Assembly: GCA_050084985.1 (NCBI GenBank)
Contig: JBITNC010000001.1
Coordinates: 177,816,001 to 177,880,000, forward strand
Direction: 5' to 3'
Source: Nageia nagi
Lineage: Eukaryota > Pinophyta
DNA length: 64,000 nt
The notes beneath the pieces are model-generated. The model was not told the DNA's origin, made no database searches, and worked only from the letters and a program-made list of their open reading frames with translations. Positions 32,491 to 44,895 of this stretch are shown one piece after another (the first letter of the stretch is position 1; every line of letters starts with the position of its first letter). Position numbers and translations under genes: made by a program.

Positions 32491-34010
32491 ATGGAGGTAA
32501 TGGATTGTATAAAAGTACATATAAGAGGAGCATAATAGAACCTAAAGCAACTTCTATGTGGAAGAGTGAAAAGTATATAAAGAAAATAAGTAGTAGAATT
32601 TTTCATGATGCTATACTCAACAAGCCATACTATAGTACCAAGAGTCAATATGAGAAGAATCATGAGACTCCTTTAACATTCGAGATTAAAAAAAAAGCTC
32701 ATAATGTTGTAATAAGAGGGAGTAAGCCTAGTGAATTTAGTGGTAACATAGTGATGAGGAGTCCTAGAGTCATCAAGAATCATTATATTCTTCCAATTCA
32801 TAACTTCCCATAGTTGAAAAGACGATGTGATAAGTTTGGATCTATTCATGATTGAGCTATGTTTAAGGTGGAAGGATTCTCAAATATAAAGTGTGGTGCA
32901 TTTCTAATCTTCGTAGTTCATCCATGATTTCAAAATATGGGCATCTTAAAATAGACAATGGTATTGACCATATATCTCATAATAGATGGGATAAATGAAT
33001 ATAAAATATTCTTTAAATTCTAGTTTCATATTATAACTTGCATATATGTTAGTCTCAGGGATATGGTGATTTATCTCATATGGAGCTTATGTAAGCAAAA
33101 TCTCACTTGACTAAGAGGAAATATGAGGCCATGTGATATATGTAGTTTGATGTATTCAGGAATGGAAATAATTCTATTCTCCAATCTCATGTAGACATGA
33201 AGATAGTGTAAGAGCTTTGGAGAAAGTGATTCTTTTGATACTTAATCTTTTTATTGATATCTATATTGGAGATATTAAAGATCCTATTTTAGGGTTGGGA
33301 GGGAGGAAGTCAATTGATGTTTAGGCCTATGGATTTTAAGAGAGTAGTGGCCTCTAAGTTCCAACACCAAGGAATATCCTTACTTGCAAGTTGCATTGAA
33401 GATTTGAGAGCTAATAGAGGGTATATCTTTGAGCCAGGAGTCGTTGATATCATATAACAAATCCTATTCAATAACTTGACAATATAGAATATTGTAGATA
33501 TAAAAAGGTTATATTCATAAAATTTAGCAAGGATGATGGAATGAAGGATAAATTTTTTACCTTGAATTCAACCATATGGTTAAAGAATTCAACAATTGGG
33601 TTTCAAAGTCAACAAATTTTCCAATTTAGAGTTTATGGATAACTCACAAAATAATCTTATTAATGAATAAATAACAAAATTATGATCATGGATTGCGGAT
33701 AATAGGATCTTGATTCAGGATGTCATAGAGAGAATAAACATAAGTAAACTAGTCATGTGGATCAATGATAAAGCACACACAAGACCTTTGGGAGAAAAAG
33801 ATGCCATGATCTTTTAGCATTAGTCTTCAACATATTGTTGACTTTCAACCTCTTTACAACAATATACCGCCTCTCATATTTTTTGAGGTTATGATAAAAG
33901 ATTTGTGTTTCTTTAACAATAATAGGGTTCAAATGTATAATGGATTAATTAAGTTTATGAAGGGACTTGCAATCATGGCAAACCATGAATTACATGGGTA
34001 GTGGCCATAG
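32490..34010 (-). mobile_element. LINE copy B, internally deleted, head to tail with copy A
   Basis: Positions 32490-32840 match 29490-29830, 32890-33240 match 30290-30640, and 33590-33990 match 32091-32480 of copy A. The offset changes from about 2600 to about 1500 bp between 33540 and 33590, so about 1.1 kb covering the reverse transcriptase core is missing in copy B. The orientation is the same as in copy A. The copies look diverged (roughly 70-75% by eye). Only noncoding-like sequence remains. Confidence 0.65.
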
Positions 34011-36195
34011 GGGTATTGATGGTAGGGTAAAGGATTCAATAACAAATATACATATTGATTTTGAAAAATGACATGCCTTCAAAATAGGGTCATGTATATG
34101 GTGAAGGATAACAAGATGCTCATTTTATTAACAATTTCACATCTTAATGTACATTGATGAAGATATTAGTTAAAATGTAGTTCTTTTTTAAAAAAGAATA
34201 AACAACACTACACGATAAGGACTTGGGCCTATGTGGTATTCTACTTCTATGTACAATGGAGAATATCAACTTCTATCTTGTAAATACTAAATACCAACAA
34301 ATATTATGAATGAATGATAAGCTTTTTGCTTTTACTTCAACACAAAATTAAATACCAAAATAGTCATCTTCACCAAATATTTTATCCTACGGAGATAAAA
34401 TAGAGACATGCATCCCCACCAAAATAGAGCATTGCAAAAAATAAAATAAAATGGAGCACGATACAAATATGCATGCCATCCTTGGTGAAAGTTATTTGTT
34501 AGTAGTTTCAATTGAAGTGAAACCTTTCATGGTTAGTTGAGATCCCACATCATAAAGATGAAAATTTAAAATGCAAATATTTATAGACTTTGATCTTCAA
34601 ATTTGATGTCAGTCAAATAAATTTAGGAAGAATAATTGAAGACTAGAGTATCTGTTTATTCATTGACAAGCTCGCTAAGCCACTCCAAATTTGGCAATTC
34701 TAAAGAAGCATGGTGGATTTGGGAGGCTATTCTATTTGCTCTGATTTACATGAATGTTTTCCCTCAAATACCTATCCAACTTGACCTTTTGCATTGACTC
34801 TTCAAATAGTTCACCCATATTGATAGTAGAACTATATTTCATAAGGGAGAGGGGGTTGTTCATGTAATGCCTTAGGTTAAAAATCCTCAAGGAGCCATGC
34901 TAGGCAAGCAAAGACTAGGCAACAATGGAATTTAAGTCTAGAACATGTAATGAATTTATAAGATCTACCATTGCTTAGGGAGAATGAGTTACTAAAGAAG
35001 ATGGTTGGGATCCATATGAGAAAACCATCAACCTTAGGTTGGATGGAGAGGATGGAAACATTATAGGAGGCATGGAGATGAACCTTTTAAGTTATCATTG
35101 ATAAATAAGAATAAACCTTGGTCATCAATGAAGAGGGATTGAGAGCCTTATGAAGAGAAATTTGCATCATTATCGAAGAAATATGATTACTACTCATTGT
35201 TGCATCAAGGCATACATTTAGTGAGTCAGGAGACAAGAGGGATGGTGACAAAGGGGGTGAAAAAGGAAATGGAGAGTGGGAATGGTTTACTAAAGTTTAA
35301 GATGGCAAAGATACCAGAGTTGAACAACACTTGTGGTCATTGGATTATGTTTGATCCATTCCAAATAGGAAAGGTAAAATTTGGATTGTCAAAATTGGTA
35401 GTTGATCGAATGTAACTATTGATGTAAGTGTAGTACCTAAATTATGTATATATTAATATAAATGCAAAATAAGTCTACTAAAATGATACTTATTTATTCA
35501 AATATACTCATAAATAAATGAAAAGTGTGCACCTGATTATGATAAGGAAATACTCAAGGTATGTCGGTGATATATAGAGGATTGGATCAAATCAGAGATA
35601 GGCTTGATGATGATAATGAACCATGAATACTAGCATTTGTTGCCTCCTTTACCTATAACTCTAGATCATGAAGAATAATTGCGTGGACAACGTGTAAACC
35701 CTACAACGTTGATGCCTTAAAACCTATAGAATTATATCATGCACAAAGTATAACATGTAATAGAAGCTCATAGCATAACAAATCCTCGAATAGGTAGCAT
35801 CTAGAGACACTACAAGTATGATTTATGGGATAACCACCTATCAAAGATATTTGATAGGGATTTCAACCTCCAACTCCTAAATTTATAACCTAAGGACATA
35901 AATAAAAACCATGATAAATGATATTGCATTTAATATAACACATGGAATTGCATTGTAATATAAACATTATCTTGACATATGTAATACTGCTTTTAAATAT
36001 TTAAAGAAGTCTAAAATATGATTTATTAAATAAATAATAAATATTTTTTAGGCGTCTACAGTAAGTCATCCATATCTTTTAAACAATGGTTTAGATACTT
36101 AAAGGTATGCTGACATTTACTTATATATATTATCATATAAAATTATAGATGTATATTAGAATAATATAATGTGCTCTAGAATTATGTAGAATGGA

Positions 36196-36227
<32 letters not shown>

Positions 36228-37628
36228 TAAATGATATTGTAAATAATATTATGTATTATTATAATATAGATGTTAGAAATTCAAGTGGATGCAAAAGTGT
36301 TATAATAGAGATAAAAAAGTTGATAAAAAAGTTCAAACATACAAATTTGATAAGTTTTATTTTGAGCTCTTTGCTCTTGAAATCATGGATTGGACAAGTT
36401 ATTAAATCTTTTTATCTCCTTCCTCCTACAATACCTTGGACAAGTTATTTTCCACTTAGTAAAATATAAGTTTTTAATTTCTTTTTTTCCTTTAAAAAAA
36501 ATATAGTTCAAAGGATTTTATCAAACAAAAAATAGTTCAAAGGAGTTTATAATAAACTAAATAAAAAATAAAAATGATTATCAATATAGTTGAGGGAATT
36601 TGATTTTGAACTACATGTGACACTGAGAGGGCCGGGGGGGGGGGGTGTAAATCAATGTATCTTAAACTTTAACAATTATGAAAACCAAAACTAGAAAGCA
36701 AACACACAAGCACACATCTCACAAGACGGATGTATAGTGGAAACCCAATGTGGGTAAAAATCACTTTGCAAAAGTACCACTTGGACTCCAATCCAAATTT
36801 GGCTTCAACAAGGTTACAATGTTCTGCATCACCCACTGCAAGGAATAGCACCAACTACCCTTTCATTCTATAGCACCAATTGCAAGGGTACCAACTCCTC
36901 TCACCAAGCACCCACTCAACAAACTCAAATCAAATATTAAAGATAAGTTTTGGCTCATGCAAGACCCTGAATGGTCTAGCTCCAATACTATCTCTGCACC
37001 CTCTCCCAATCATAATCACATTCACATACAATACTCTCTCATCACACTTCACATGCTCTGCTCTCTAAAAAAACCTCTACAATCCTTGCCATCTCTATCT
37101 AACTATTACATTAGTCATAAAAAGTATCCATCTTTTGCATTTATGATATATAGACATGCAACCATTCATATTCACCAACTTTTCATTAAGACCTATAATT
37201 GTTCTTGCATTTAAGAGGTATGGTCTATCGCTTTCTTTATTATATGTCTTAGCAATTGATGGTTTACCAACTACTTTGCAATCATTAATTGCTCTTATCT
37301 AGAGTTTTGGTGCTGAACATTATAAGGGTGAAGGAAGATGTATCCATTCAAACTTGAAAGTGAACTAATGCTACCACGTGGAAATGAGTTGCAGTTGACA
37401 CATTAGCAGAGTCTCGAGGGTCATACACCTTTGATTGAGTGGACCTGGGTGTTCACCTCCTCTTATAGTATTTATTTTTCCTTATTGGGTCTTATTACAC
37501 CTCGATGAATATTATTGAAACTTGAGATGCTTCTAGAACTTATCACCTACCAATTTTTTTTTTAAAATGTGATGTCATAACTCAAAACTAGTGGGGTTTG
37601 TTGAATATAGAGTTATGAACATCTCTCG
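34011..37628. other. No recognisable gene; AT-rich spacer
   Basis: There is a TA-rich microsatellite at 36193-36227 and a run of about 10 G at 36635-36645. The stretch 36690-37080 has a different texture (many 'ccaac', 'caccaa' phrases) and contains 'gtggaaacccaatgtgggta', which resembles phrases in plant LTR elements. I could not find LTR ends or pol motifs. ORFs such as 35197-35415 have no recognisable domain. Confidence 0.4.
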
Positions 37629-38130
37629 TGTTGGAATGTATAATGTATTATTGTAAAAGTTTTTTAATTATCATCCTTGTAAATTCACTAATACTTAAGG
37701 GTATCATTATATACCTTAAGTATTTAAGTGAATATGATACTATAACATGTCCTACACTCCATGTCATGAGCATGCCCCTTGGGTAAAAGGGAGTTGCATG
37801 TCATGTCTTTGTACATTGGGTAAAAGGGTGATTCAAAGAGGGATTTTAGCCTATAAATAAAAGGCTCCCTCTTTGTGATCACACATAAATTTGTGAAGTA
37901 AAGTTATGATATATGATAGTGTTTAAAAGATAAGTTTAGGAGATTTGTAAGAGTTCATATTTATGTATGAAATGAGATCTAGTTAGTGGATGTACTCCTA
38001 GTTGGAGGAACCACTTACATCTTGAGTTATCTTTGTGAGATTGCTTTGTGAGTTATTTAGATTGTGATTTGTGAGATTTCATGTGATATTGGAAGTTTAT
38101 ATTTTCTTATGTTATATTTCAACTCTCTCA
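37629..38130 (+). repeat. 5' LTR of C2
   Basis: It starts TGTTGGAATG and ends AACTCTCTCA just before the primer-binding site. Compared with the 3' LTR (45679-46179), there are differences every 10-20 bases by eye, pointing to an old insertion. The conserved hairpin block GTGGATGTACTCC...GGAGGAACCAC is at 37986-38014. A 'cctataaataaa' TATA-like box lies at about 37851. Confidence 0.92.
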
Positions 38131-38132
38131 TT

Positions 38133-38144
38133 TGGTATCAAAGC
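38133..38144 (+). other. Primer-binding site of C2 (initiator tRNA-Met)
   Basis: TGGTATCAAAGC, two bases after the 5' LTR, matches the usual TGGTATCAGAGC complement of the initiator methionine tRNA 3' end with one change. This is typical of plant Ty1/copia elements. Confidence 0.92.
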
Positions 38145-38597
38145 TTGGTGTGAAAGCTCTTCTTCAACATCTTTGGAGGTTCCTCTTCATCACCTTTAAG
38201 ACTACTCAACTTGGACGTCTTCATCTTACACTTCATTGTTGAGGTGAACTTAAGAGAAGGTATAAATTCCTCTATTTTTTTTTTACATTATTTCATTATG
38301 ATTCTAACATCCTTTTGTTATGAGCCAATCCATTTTTTTTAAGGAAATATATTTACATGTGATTGCTATGATTTTTCTTTACTAAGACTATTTTGATAGT
38401 TTCATTTTTTTAAAAACTTGTTTATGATATAGCAATAATATGTTATATTTTTTTTAAAAGGATGCAATTTGTTTTTGTACAAAAATTTGTAAAGAAATGT
38501 TACAATAAAAAAATTGCATTTAAAAAAAAAGAAGAGGGGGAAAGTATTTATTTTTTACAAATAGTTGTAATCTATTTACAATTATTTTCAATATGGT

Positions 38598-38601
<4 letters not shown>

Positions 38602-38662
<61 letters not shown>
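38602..38662. repeat. (TG)n microsatellite, about 30 units
   Basis: An uninterrupted TG/GT run of about 61 bp inside the C2 leader. Confidence 0.98.
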
Positions 38663-38665
<3 letters not shown>

Positions 38666-40091
38666 ATAAACTAATATTTTTTAACCTTAAAGTTTTAAAA
38701 TTCAAATTTTTTTGGGCCTTGCATGGTGTTGGATGCCTTTTGCTTGCTCTCTCACACCCTATGTGTGTTAGCTTTGACCTCATTTTTTTTCTATCTGAAG
38801 TTTTTAGAAGTTTTTCTTTGATTTTTTCTGGGGGCATATTGTGGCTCCATGGCAATGGTACACCCTCTATAGTGGCCAACACCTCTCTGCATTTTTTTCT
38901 TGATGTCTCACCACCTCTATGGTAGCCAACATCCCTTCTTCCTCACGGCCTCTCTCACCCCACCATTCAGATCTCTCTGCATGTAGCACTCCTTTGGTTG
39001 GTCCTCCCACTTGACCCCCTTCTCTCGCGCATGGTCACTTTCCTCTTGTGAACCTCTCTGCATGTAACACCCCTTCATTTGGTCTCCTAGCATCTCTACT
39101 TTTGATGCACCACTTTGATAGTCTACAAATCCTCACTCGGCTCCTATTCTCTTCTTCTCCACTTTGCTTAGCTCATAAAGTTTAAAACCTTCTTTAAATT
39201 CATTTGGTGGGGTGCACCAGGATGGTGTCCATATGCCTTATTATTATTTTTTGTTGGTGGGAGTACTCATATTTTTATTTCCTTCCTTAAATTTTTGCTT
39301 GTTAAACAATCTTTTCCTATCATAATGAGTTTTAAATGCATGAAGTATAGTTATTTTCAGCATTTAATATCTTGGAATTTTTTCTTTTGTTCAACAAGTT
39401 TAGACTTACAAAAGTGTTCATTTTTCCTTATCAAGTTCAACTCATCATGGCATGCCTTAATGAGTCTGAGTTAGAGTGAAGTAAGGGCAAACTCTAAGCT
39501 TTAAATATCTTACAAGTAGGTATGTAATCTTCTTTTCAACATTCAATGCTTTATTTGCAAGAGTAAATAGATCATTATTTCAGAATATTAGAAATAGAGG
39601 ATTATTACTTATTTAGTTTCTTTTTTTAGTACCCCTTAAAAATAATTTTTTTTAGATATTTTGTTAAGTAAAAATGGAGGAAATTTTGCATTAGTAAGTA
39701 TGGTAATTTTTATAGGCAAAATGTTGTAGGTATAAACTTGGCATTTCTCAAGTTAACTAAGTATGCTATTTTTTATTGCCTTAAAACCAATTTTAAGTAA
39801 AAAGGGAGAATTTTATGATGTTTGTACTTAAAAATGTTAGAATAATTTTTAGCATGCAATTGGTATTTTTTTTAGGCATTTTTTTTTCTTAGCTAAACTT
39901 CTAAGGTAAAATTATTATGCTATCTTTAGAGGATCATTTTAACTAAAGGCAAGGATATTTGTATAAATTATTTACTTAAATTTTAGCTAGATCCTTTATA
40001 CAAATTTGCATTATAGATGAAATATTTTATGCACATCTATTTTTTTATCCAAAGTGATAGATAGACTTATGCAAATAATGCATGCTATGAA

Positions 40092-40200
40092 ATGATGCAT
40101 GCATACTTAAATTTTTAAGATATGGAATGATGCATGTTTACTTAAATTTTTTAAGCTATGATGCATGTTTATTTAAACTTTAAGTTATGATGCATTTAAT
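40092..40200. repeat. Short imperfect tandem repeat, 29-35-bp unit
   Basis: Four units beginning atgatgcat at 40092, 40127, 40158 and 40187, each followed by a 'cttaaattttttaag'-like stretch in the first three. Confidence 0.75.
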
Positions 40201-41017
40201 TGTATACTTCCTTATGCAAGAATGGAATGGACTTGTGCAAATAAGAAATGATGTAAAGATGTCCTTTAGGGGTTAGTAAACAAAACCCATTAGAATCTTA
40301 GGTTTCAATTTTGAATGGATGATATTTTACTTATACAAAAACAATTACAAACATTGAAATGAGCAACCCCCTGAAATGAATACATCTCATGAACATTTTG
40401 CAAAATGACTTGTTTAGGGAGCCATGAGGTGAGGATAGCTGGACTAGAGCCTTTAAGTTTGATGATCCAATTAGTGAAAAGTCTATACTTCTCAATTGCC
40501 CTTAAGTCCTCTGTTGGTCTAGATATAACTCTAATAGGTGGACAGGCATGTGTGTAGTGATATCATATTTGCACATCCATTCAGGAATTATCTTGATAAC
40601 TTAGGAGGACAAATTGAAACCTAATCAAGATTAATAATTTGGCTGATCCAATATAAGTAATAACCTTAAAAAATAGTAGGTACTTCTCCTTGTGAGAGTA
40701 TAATACTACCCAAAGTGAACTGGTTGAAGATTGGTAGTACTTGGGCTCCTCTTATGTAGGTATCCAAGTGAAGTCCTAATTTTATATAAGAAAACAAGCC
40801 TCAACAATGTCACTCTACATCTATGGTTCTTGAGATAAGAAATGTATTTGGGTACATGGATTATTATTTGAGTTGTAAAATATTTACACTAGTGAATCAA
40901 ATCAAGCATGTTTTAGTTAATTAAATGTAACATGTATTATTTACTTAGTTAAAACTTAACATATAATGTTATTTATTGAATTATATGCTTATTCTTTTTC
41001 TCATTCTCATGTAATAA

Positions 41018-41990
41018 ATGGGAGACTCTTTTTTACCCAAACACATTCTTGATAGTTCCAACTTTGGGATTTGGACACCTCGGATGAGAGTTGAGTTGTA
41101 GAAAAAGAAGCTTTGGAAAATGGTGAATGAGAACCTTGTACCTCCTCCAGATGAGAAGGCACTAGAGGCTTACAACATGAAGAATGAGTTAGAAATCTCC
41201 ATGATATTTTGTGTAGTTTTAAATGATGTGCTCCTAATGATTTCTTCTTTAACCTCAATAAAAGAAGCTTGGGATAACCTTAAGAAAATCCACCTTGGTT
41301 CAAAGTTTTCAAGAAGGTTTACCATTCTCTAAAAATTGCTTCAATCTTATCAAGATAAAGATGAAAATGTGGCTATCTACTTAAACAAAATCATTGACCT
41401 TAGAACCCAACTTATTGCTTGTGAATGTAATTGGTTCCATGATGAGTTCATGGTCTTTATCATTCTCCAAAGCCTTTCTTCAAAGTTTGGTAACTTTGTG
41501 ATGGTTATGAAAATAAGGCTTCATGAAGAAGAAGAAGTCTTCTCCCTTGAGAACCTTTCTAGGTTCCTTTTGAAGCATAAGAAAACCTTTAATAAAATGG
41601 TATTGATTTCTTATCCTAAGGATAATAATGTTGCTTTTGGAGCAACCAAAACTACTTTCAAGAAGTTCAACCATCAAAAGAAAACTTATCCTTGTTCCTC
41701 CAAAAGGTTTGATAAAAGGGGAAATGGTAATAACAATGGCAATAATAGGAACAACATCATCATCAACAACAACAACCACTTCAATCAAAGAGATGAAAAG
41801 GCAAAGCAAACAATCCAAATCCTAAGGCAAAGTTTGATAAAAATTGTAACTATTGTGGCATCATAAAGAAGTTGATTGCTACAAAAATAAAAGAGAGGAA
41901 AAGAATAAAGGCAATAAAATGTAAAGAAATTCAAAGGAAATAAGATTATTCATGCTGGTTTTGCTGCAGTGCTCTACTCCATGTCTTGCA
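41018..41990 (+). pseudogene. copia gag of C2
   Basis: It starts at ATG 41018 (MGDSFLPKHILDSSNFGIWT). One frame then continues through a TAG at 41099-41101 and a TAA at 41330-41332 (where Q is expected in FTILQKLLQSYQDKDE) to 41866. Conserved UBN2-type gag residues include ALEAYNMKNELEISMIF, AWDNLKKIHLGSKFSRRFTI, FSLENLSRFLLKHKK, and then an Asn-rich linker (NNNGNNRNN...). A zinc knuckle is started (NCNYCG, about 41845), but a frameshift breaks it. The product would build the particle and bind RNA. Confidence 0.85.
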
Positions 41991-42290
41991 TTTTTTCATT
42001 TGATTAGATTATTGACTTTGGTTGCATTAATCACCTATGTTTTGAAAGGGAAAAGTTTGAAAACTTTCACAAGTATAAAAAAGATACGGTTGTGATAGGT
42101 GATAAGTCTATCCTTGAAGTACAAGGAATTAAGAGTGTGTTGATTCATGGAAAGGTTCTTGATAATGTGCTCTATGTTTTTAAGCTTAGGATGTACCTTC
42201 TCTCTATGATCGAAGTTGCTAAAAAAGGGTACTCATTTGAGTTCAACTCTCAATCTTGATGCATTAAGAAAGGACTTGTCATGTTGGTTA
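41990..42290 (+). pseudogene. copia protease of C2, active site altered
   Basis: The usual copia motif W-I-I-D-S-G-C-T-N-H-M appears as IIDFGCINHLC, with the catalytic Asp at 42014-42016. The Ser of the D-S-G triad is changed to Phe, which should abolish activity. The frame continues with VVIGDKSILEVQGIKSV and NVLYVFKLRMYLLSMI, as in related proteases, and has a stop near 42258. Confidence 0.8.
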
Positions 42291-43290
42291 AAGGGTCAAT
42301 GAAAGATGATCTCTATGTTATGGATCAAGTTCCAACAAAGATGTGTCTTGCTACGAACATGTGTTCTAGAGGTAATCTTTGGCACCATAATTTAAGGCAC
42401 CTTAACCATAAAAGTATTCAAGTCATGAAAGACCAAGAACTTATGGAAGGTTTGCATTCAATTTCACCTTCAACTAGTCTATGTGAGAAGTGCATCCTCA
42501 ACAAGATGCATAGGCAAAAGTTCAAAAAAGATAAGGCAATAAGAGCATATCAACCTCTTCAACTCATGCATTCATATTTGATGGGTCCATTTTAGACTAA
42601 ATCACTTGGAAGAGCATCTTATGTCTTGATATTCATTGATGAATTTAGTAGGATGACCTTTGGGTATCTACTTGAGCACAAGGATCAAACTTTTGTGAGT
42701 TTTAAGGATTTTAAGATATTTATTGAGAATCAAACTAACCTTAAAATCAAGATGTAGAGATCAGATAATGGGAGAGAATATAACAACAATGAGTTCAATG
42801 ACTATTGTGCTAAGTATGGAATTAAGAGGCAGTTTACAATTCCTTACACTCCTTAGTAGAATGGTGTTGTCAAAAGGAAAAATAAAATAATTATAAAAAT
42901 GGATAGATGCATGTTGGGTAATCTTTCTAGTTTCTTATGGGGTGAAGCTATGAGCACTGCTATTTACACCTTGAATAGGTGTCCCATAAAATCCATTCAA
43001 GGTAAAACTCATTTTGAGGTATGGTTAAGAAGAAAACCTAACATTTCTCATCTTAGGGTGTTTGGTTGTGAAGCATTCTCCTACATTATTTCTAAGAAGA
43101 GGAAAAAGTTATATAAAAGAGCTAAAAAAATGCATGTTTATAGGTTATGACAGTCAGCATAGAGGCTACAAGCTCTACTCTCCATCCTATAGAGCAGTGT
43201 TTGTTTCAAGGGATGTAAATTTTAATAAAATTCTTGAATAATTTACTTCTAATGAGGATGTTAATGATCCAAATGACTCGTTAGTTACTC
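42281..43290 (+). pseudogene. copia integrase of C2, catalytic triad lost
   Basis: The pre-integrase HHCC zinc region is open (42281-42595): LWHHNLRHLNHKSIQ, then CEKCILNKM. The first DDE aspartate, YSDLMGP in relatives, is Tyr here (MHSYLMGPF, about 42573-42593). The second is kept in RSDNGREY (about 42765). The catalytic Glu is Lys (NGVVKRKNK, about 42860). Further stops lie after MGPF and in IKMxRSDN and YTPx. The C-terminal part, 42899-43150, reads LSSFLWGEAMSTAIYTLNRC and HLRVFGCEAF. A frameshift follows in the codons after KKRKKL. No integration activity is possible. Confidence 0.88.
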
Positions 43291-43339
43291 CTAGCTAGTT
43301 GGATATAGATATAGACAAGTCATCTTAGGAACAAAACTC

Positions 43340-44340
43340 TCTAACATAAAGGGTAACAAGGAGTATGACCTTGAACAAATCCTTATTTACCAAGATTGAC
43401 AACAAACATGAGCATTCATCCTTCAAAAAATCTTCAAAGCACAAGTGCTTGATGGAAGCCATGAAAATGGAGTATGAGGTGCTTATGAAAAATAAAACTT
43501 TGGAATTGGTTCTTTATCCCAATGAGAAAAATGTGATTGGTAATAAGTGGATCTATAAGGTCAAGTATAATTCTATTGGGGATATTGAGAAATACAAGGC
43601 AAGGTTAGTAGCCAAAATTTTTGCTCAAAAATATGATATAGATTATGAGGAAATATTTGGTCCCATGGTAAAGATGGCTATTATGAGAATTATCCTTACT
43701 CTTTTTGTAACTCAATAATGGAAAATTTTTTCAACTTGATATCAATAGTGCATTTCTCAATGGTGACTTAGATGTAAAAATCTTCATGAATCAATTAGAA
43801 GGGTTCATTATGCAAGGTAAAGAGTGTTTTGTGTGCAAACTAAAGAAGTCATTATGTGGACTTAAATAAGAATCTAGAGCCTAGTATAGGAAGATTTCAA
43901 GGTACTTTGCAAACATTGGATTCTTCAAGTGCTTTTTTATCTCTAATCTATATGTGCTCAATCAAAGAAAAGATATGGTATTAATTATCTTTTATTTAGA
44001 TAATCTTTTGATTACTAGAAATAATGATGCAATCATTCAAAAGTGCATATCCAAGCTTAAAGCAACATTTGAAATGAATGATCTTGGTCTCTTGCACTAC
44101 TATCTTGGAATGTAAGTGTATCAATACAAAGATTGTACTTATTTTATTCAATCTAAGTATATATTAGACATCTTGTATAAGTTTGGAATGGAAGAGTGTA
44201 GATATGCTATGATCCCAATCTCTCTTGGAATCATTATTTCTCTAAGCTCCAACTCTTAGTTGGTTGATGCTATAGCTTAGAGAAAATTAATTGGTAATCT
44301 TCTGTATTTGACTATTTTTAGGTTAGATAACCTTTGTAAT
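43340..44340 (+). pseudogene. copia reverse transcriptase of C2, YVDD box altered
   Basis: Frame 43365-43718 holds the N-terminal RVT_2 part (EYEVLMKNKTLELV, NVIGNKWIYKVKY, YKARLVAK). After a +1/-1 shift near 43720 the frame goes on with QLDINSAFLNGDL, then FYLDNLLITRNN, where the YVDD catalytic box is YLDN (43993-44004), and LGLLHYYLGM. Loss of the second aspartate should stop polymerisation. Several stops follow (after LGM, SSNS and IA). Confidence 0.88.
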
Positions 44341-44895
44341 GAATCTAATGGCATGATTCATGCAGAAAGCATATGTTGATCACCTTAATGCTATTAAGCA
44401 AATCTTAAGGTATGTTGTAAGGGTGAAGGATCTTGCTCTCAAGTATTCCAAGTTACCCTTATTTGTTCTCTTAAGGTTCTTAGATTCTAACTATGGGGGA
44501 GAGAGAGATGATAAAAAATCAACCTTTGCATATGTGTTTAGCATTGGTTTAGGTGCTATCTCTTAGGCTTATAAAAAATAACCTGCTATTTCTCTTTCCA
44601 CCATAGAAGTCAAATACCATGCCATATCTGTTGTAATCCAGGAAGCTATTTGGTTAAGACATCTTCTAAAAGAAATTAGGTATGAGCAAGTTGGCTCATC
44701 CTTGATTTATTTAGATAATTAGTTGGCTATTTCTTTGGCTAAGAATCCTGTATTCCATCATAAAATAATACATGTGGAAATCTAGGCCCACTTTATCAAG
44801 AAAAAGGTTCTTAATGGCATCATACATCTGGAGTATTTTTCATCCACCTTGAACTTTGCTGATTTATTCACTAAGCCCCTTTCTAAAGCTTAATT
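44340..44895 (+). pseudogene. copia RNase H of C2
   Basis: Frame 44360-44566 carries AIKQILRYVVRVKDLALKYS, SNYGGERDDKKSTFAYVFSI, then a stop; remnants of ISLSTIEVKYHAIS and EAIWLRHLL can be followed to about 44690, and a Pol C-terminus (FADLFTKPLSK-like) to about 44895. In the C1 copy the corresponding motif is FDYGGDRD; here it reads SNYGGERD. Confidence 0.75.

Larger units (their letters stand above)
38145..41017 (+). other. Long 5' leader of C2
   Basis: The 2.9 kb between PBS and gag is unusually long for a copia element. It includes a (TG)n microsatellite at 38602-38662, a segment with denser C and G at 38700-39180, and a tandem repeat built on 'atgatgcatg' at 40092, 40127, 40158 and 40187. 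No ORF with a recognisable domain is present; ORFs over the TG run are low-complexity artefacts. Its last 800 bp are shared with C1 (4225-5170), so at least that part belongs to the family. Confidence 0.65.

Noticed and set aside
36635-36645. G-run as a possible G-quadruplex
   Set aside because: One run of about ten G alone is too short for a reliable claim and may be a sequencing or assembly artefact.
38462-38925. Three ORFs over the TG repeat (70, 120 and 110 codons) on both strands
   Set aside because: They are simple translations of (TG)n as Cys-Val or Thr-His runs with random flanks. No domain is present.
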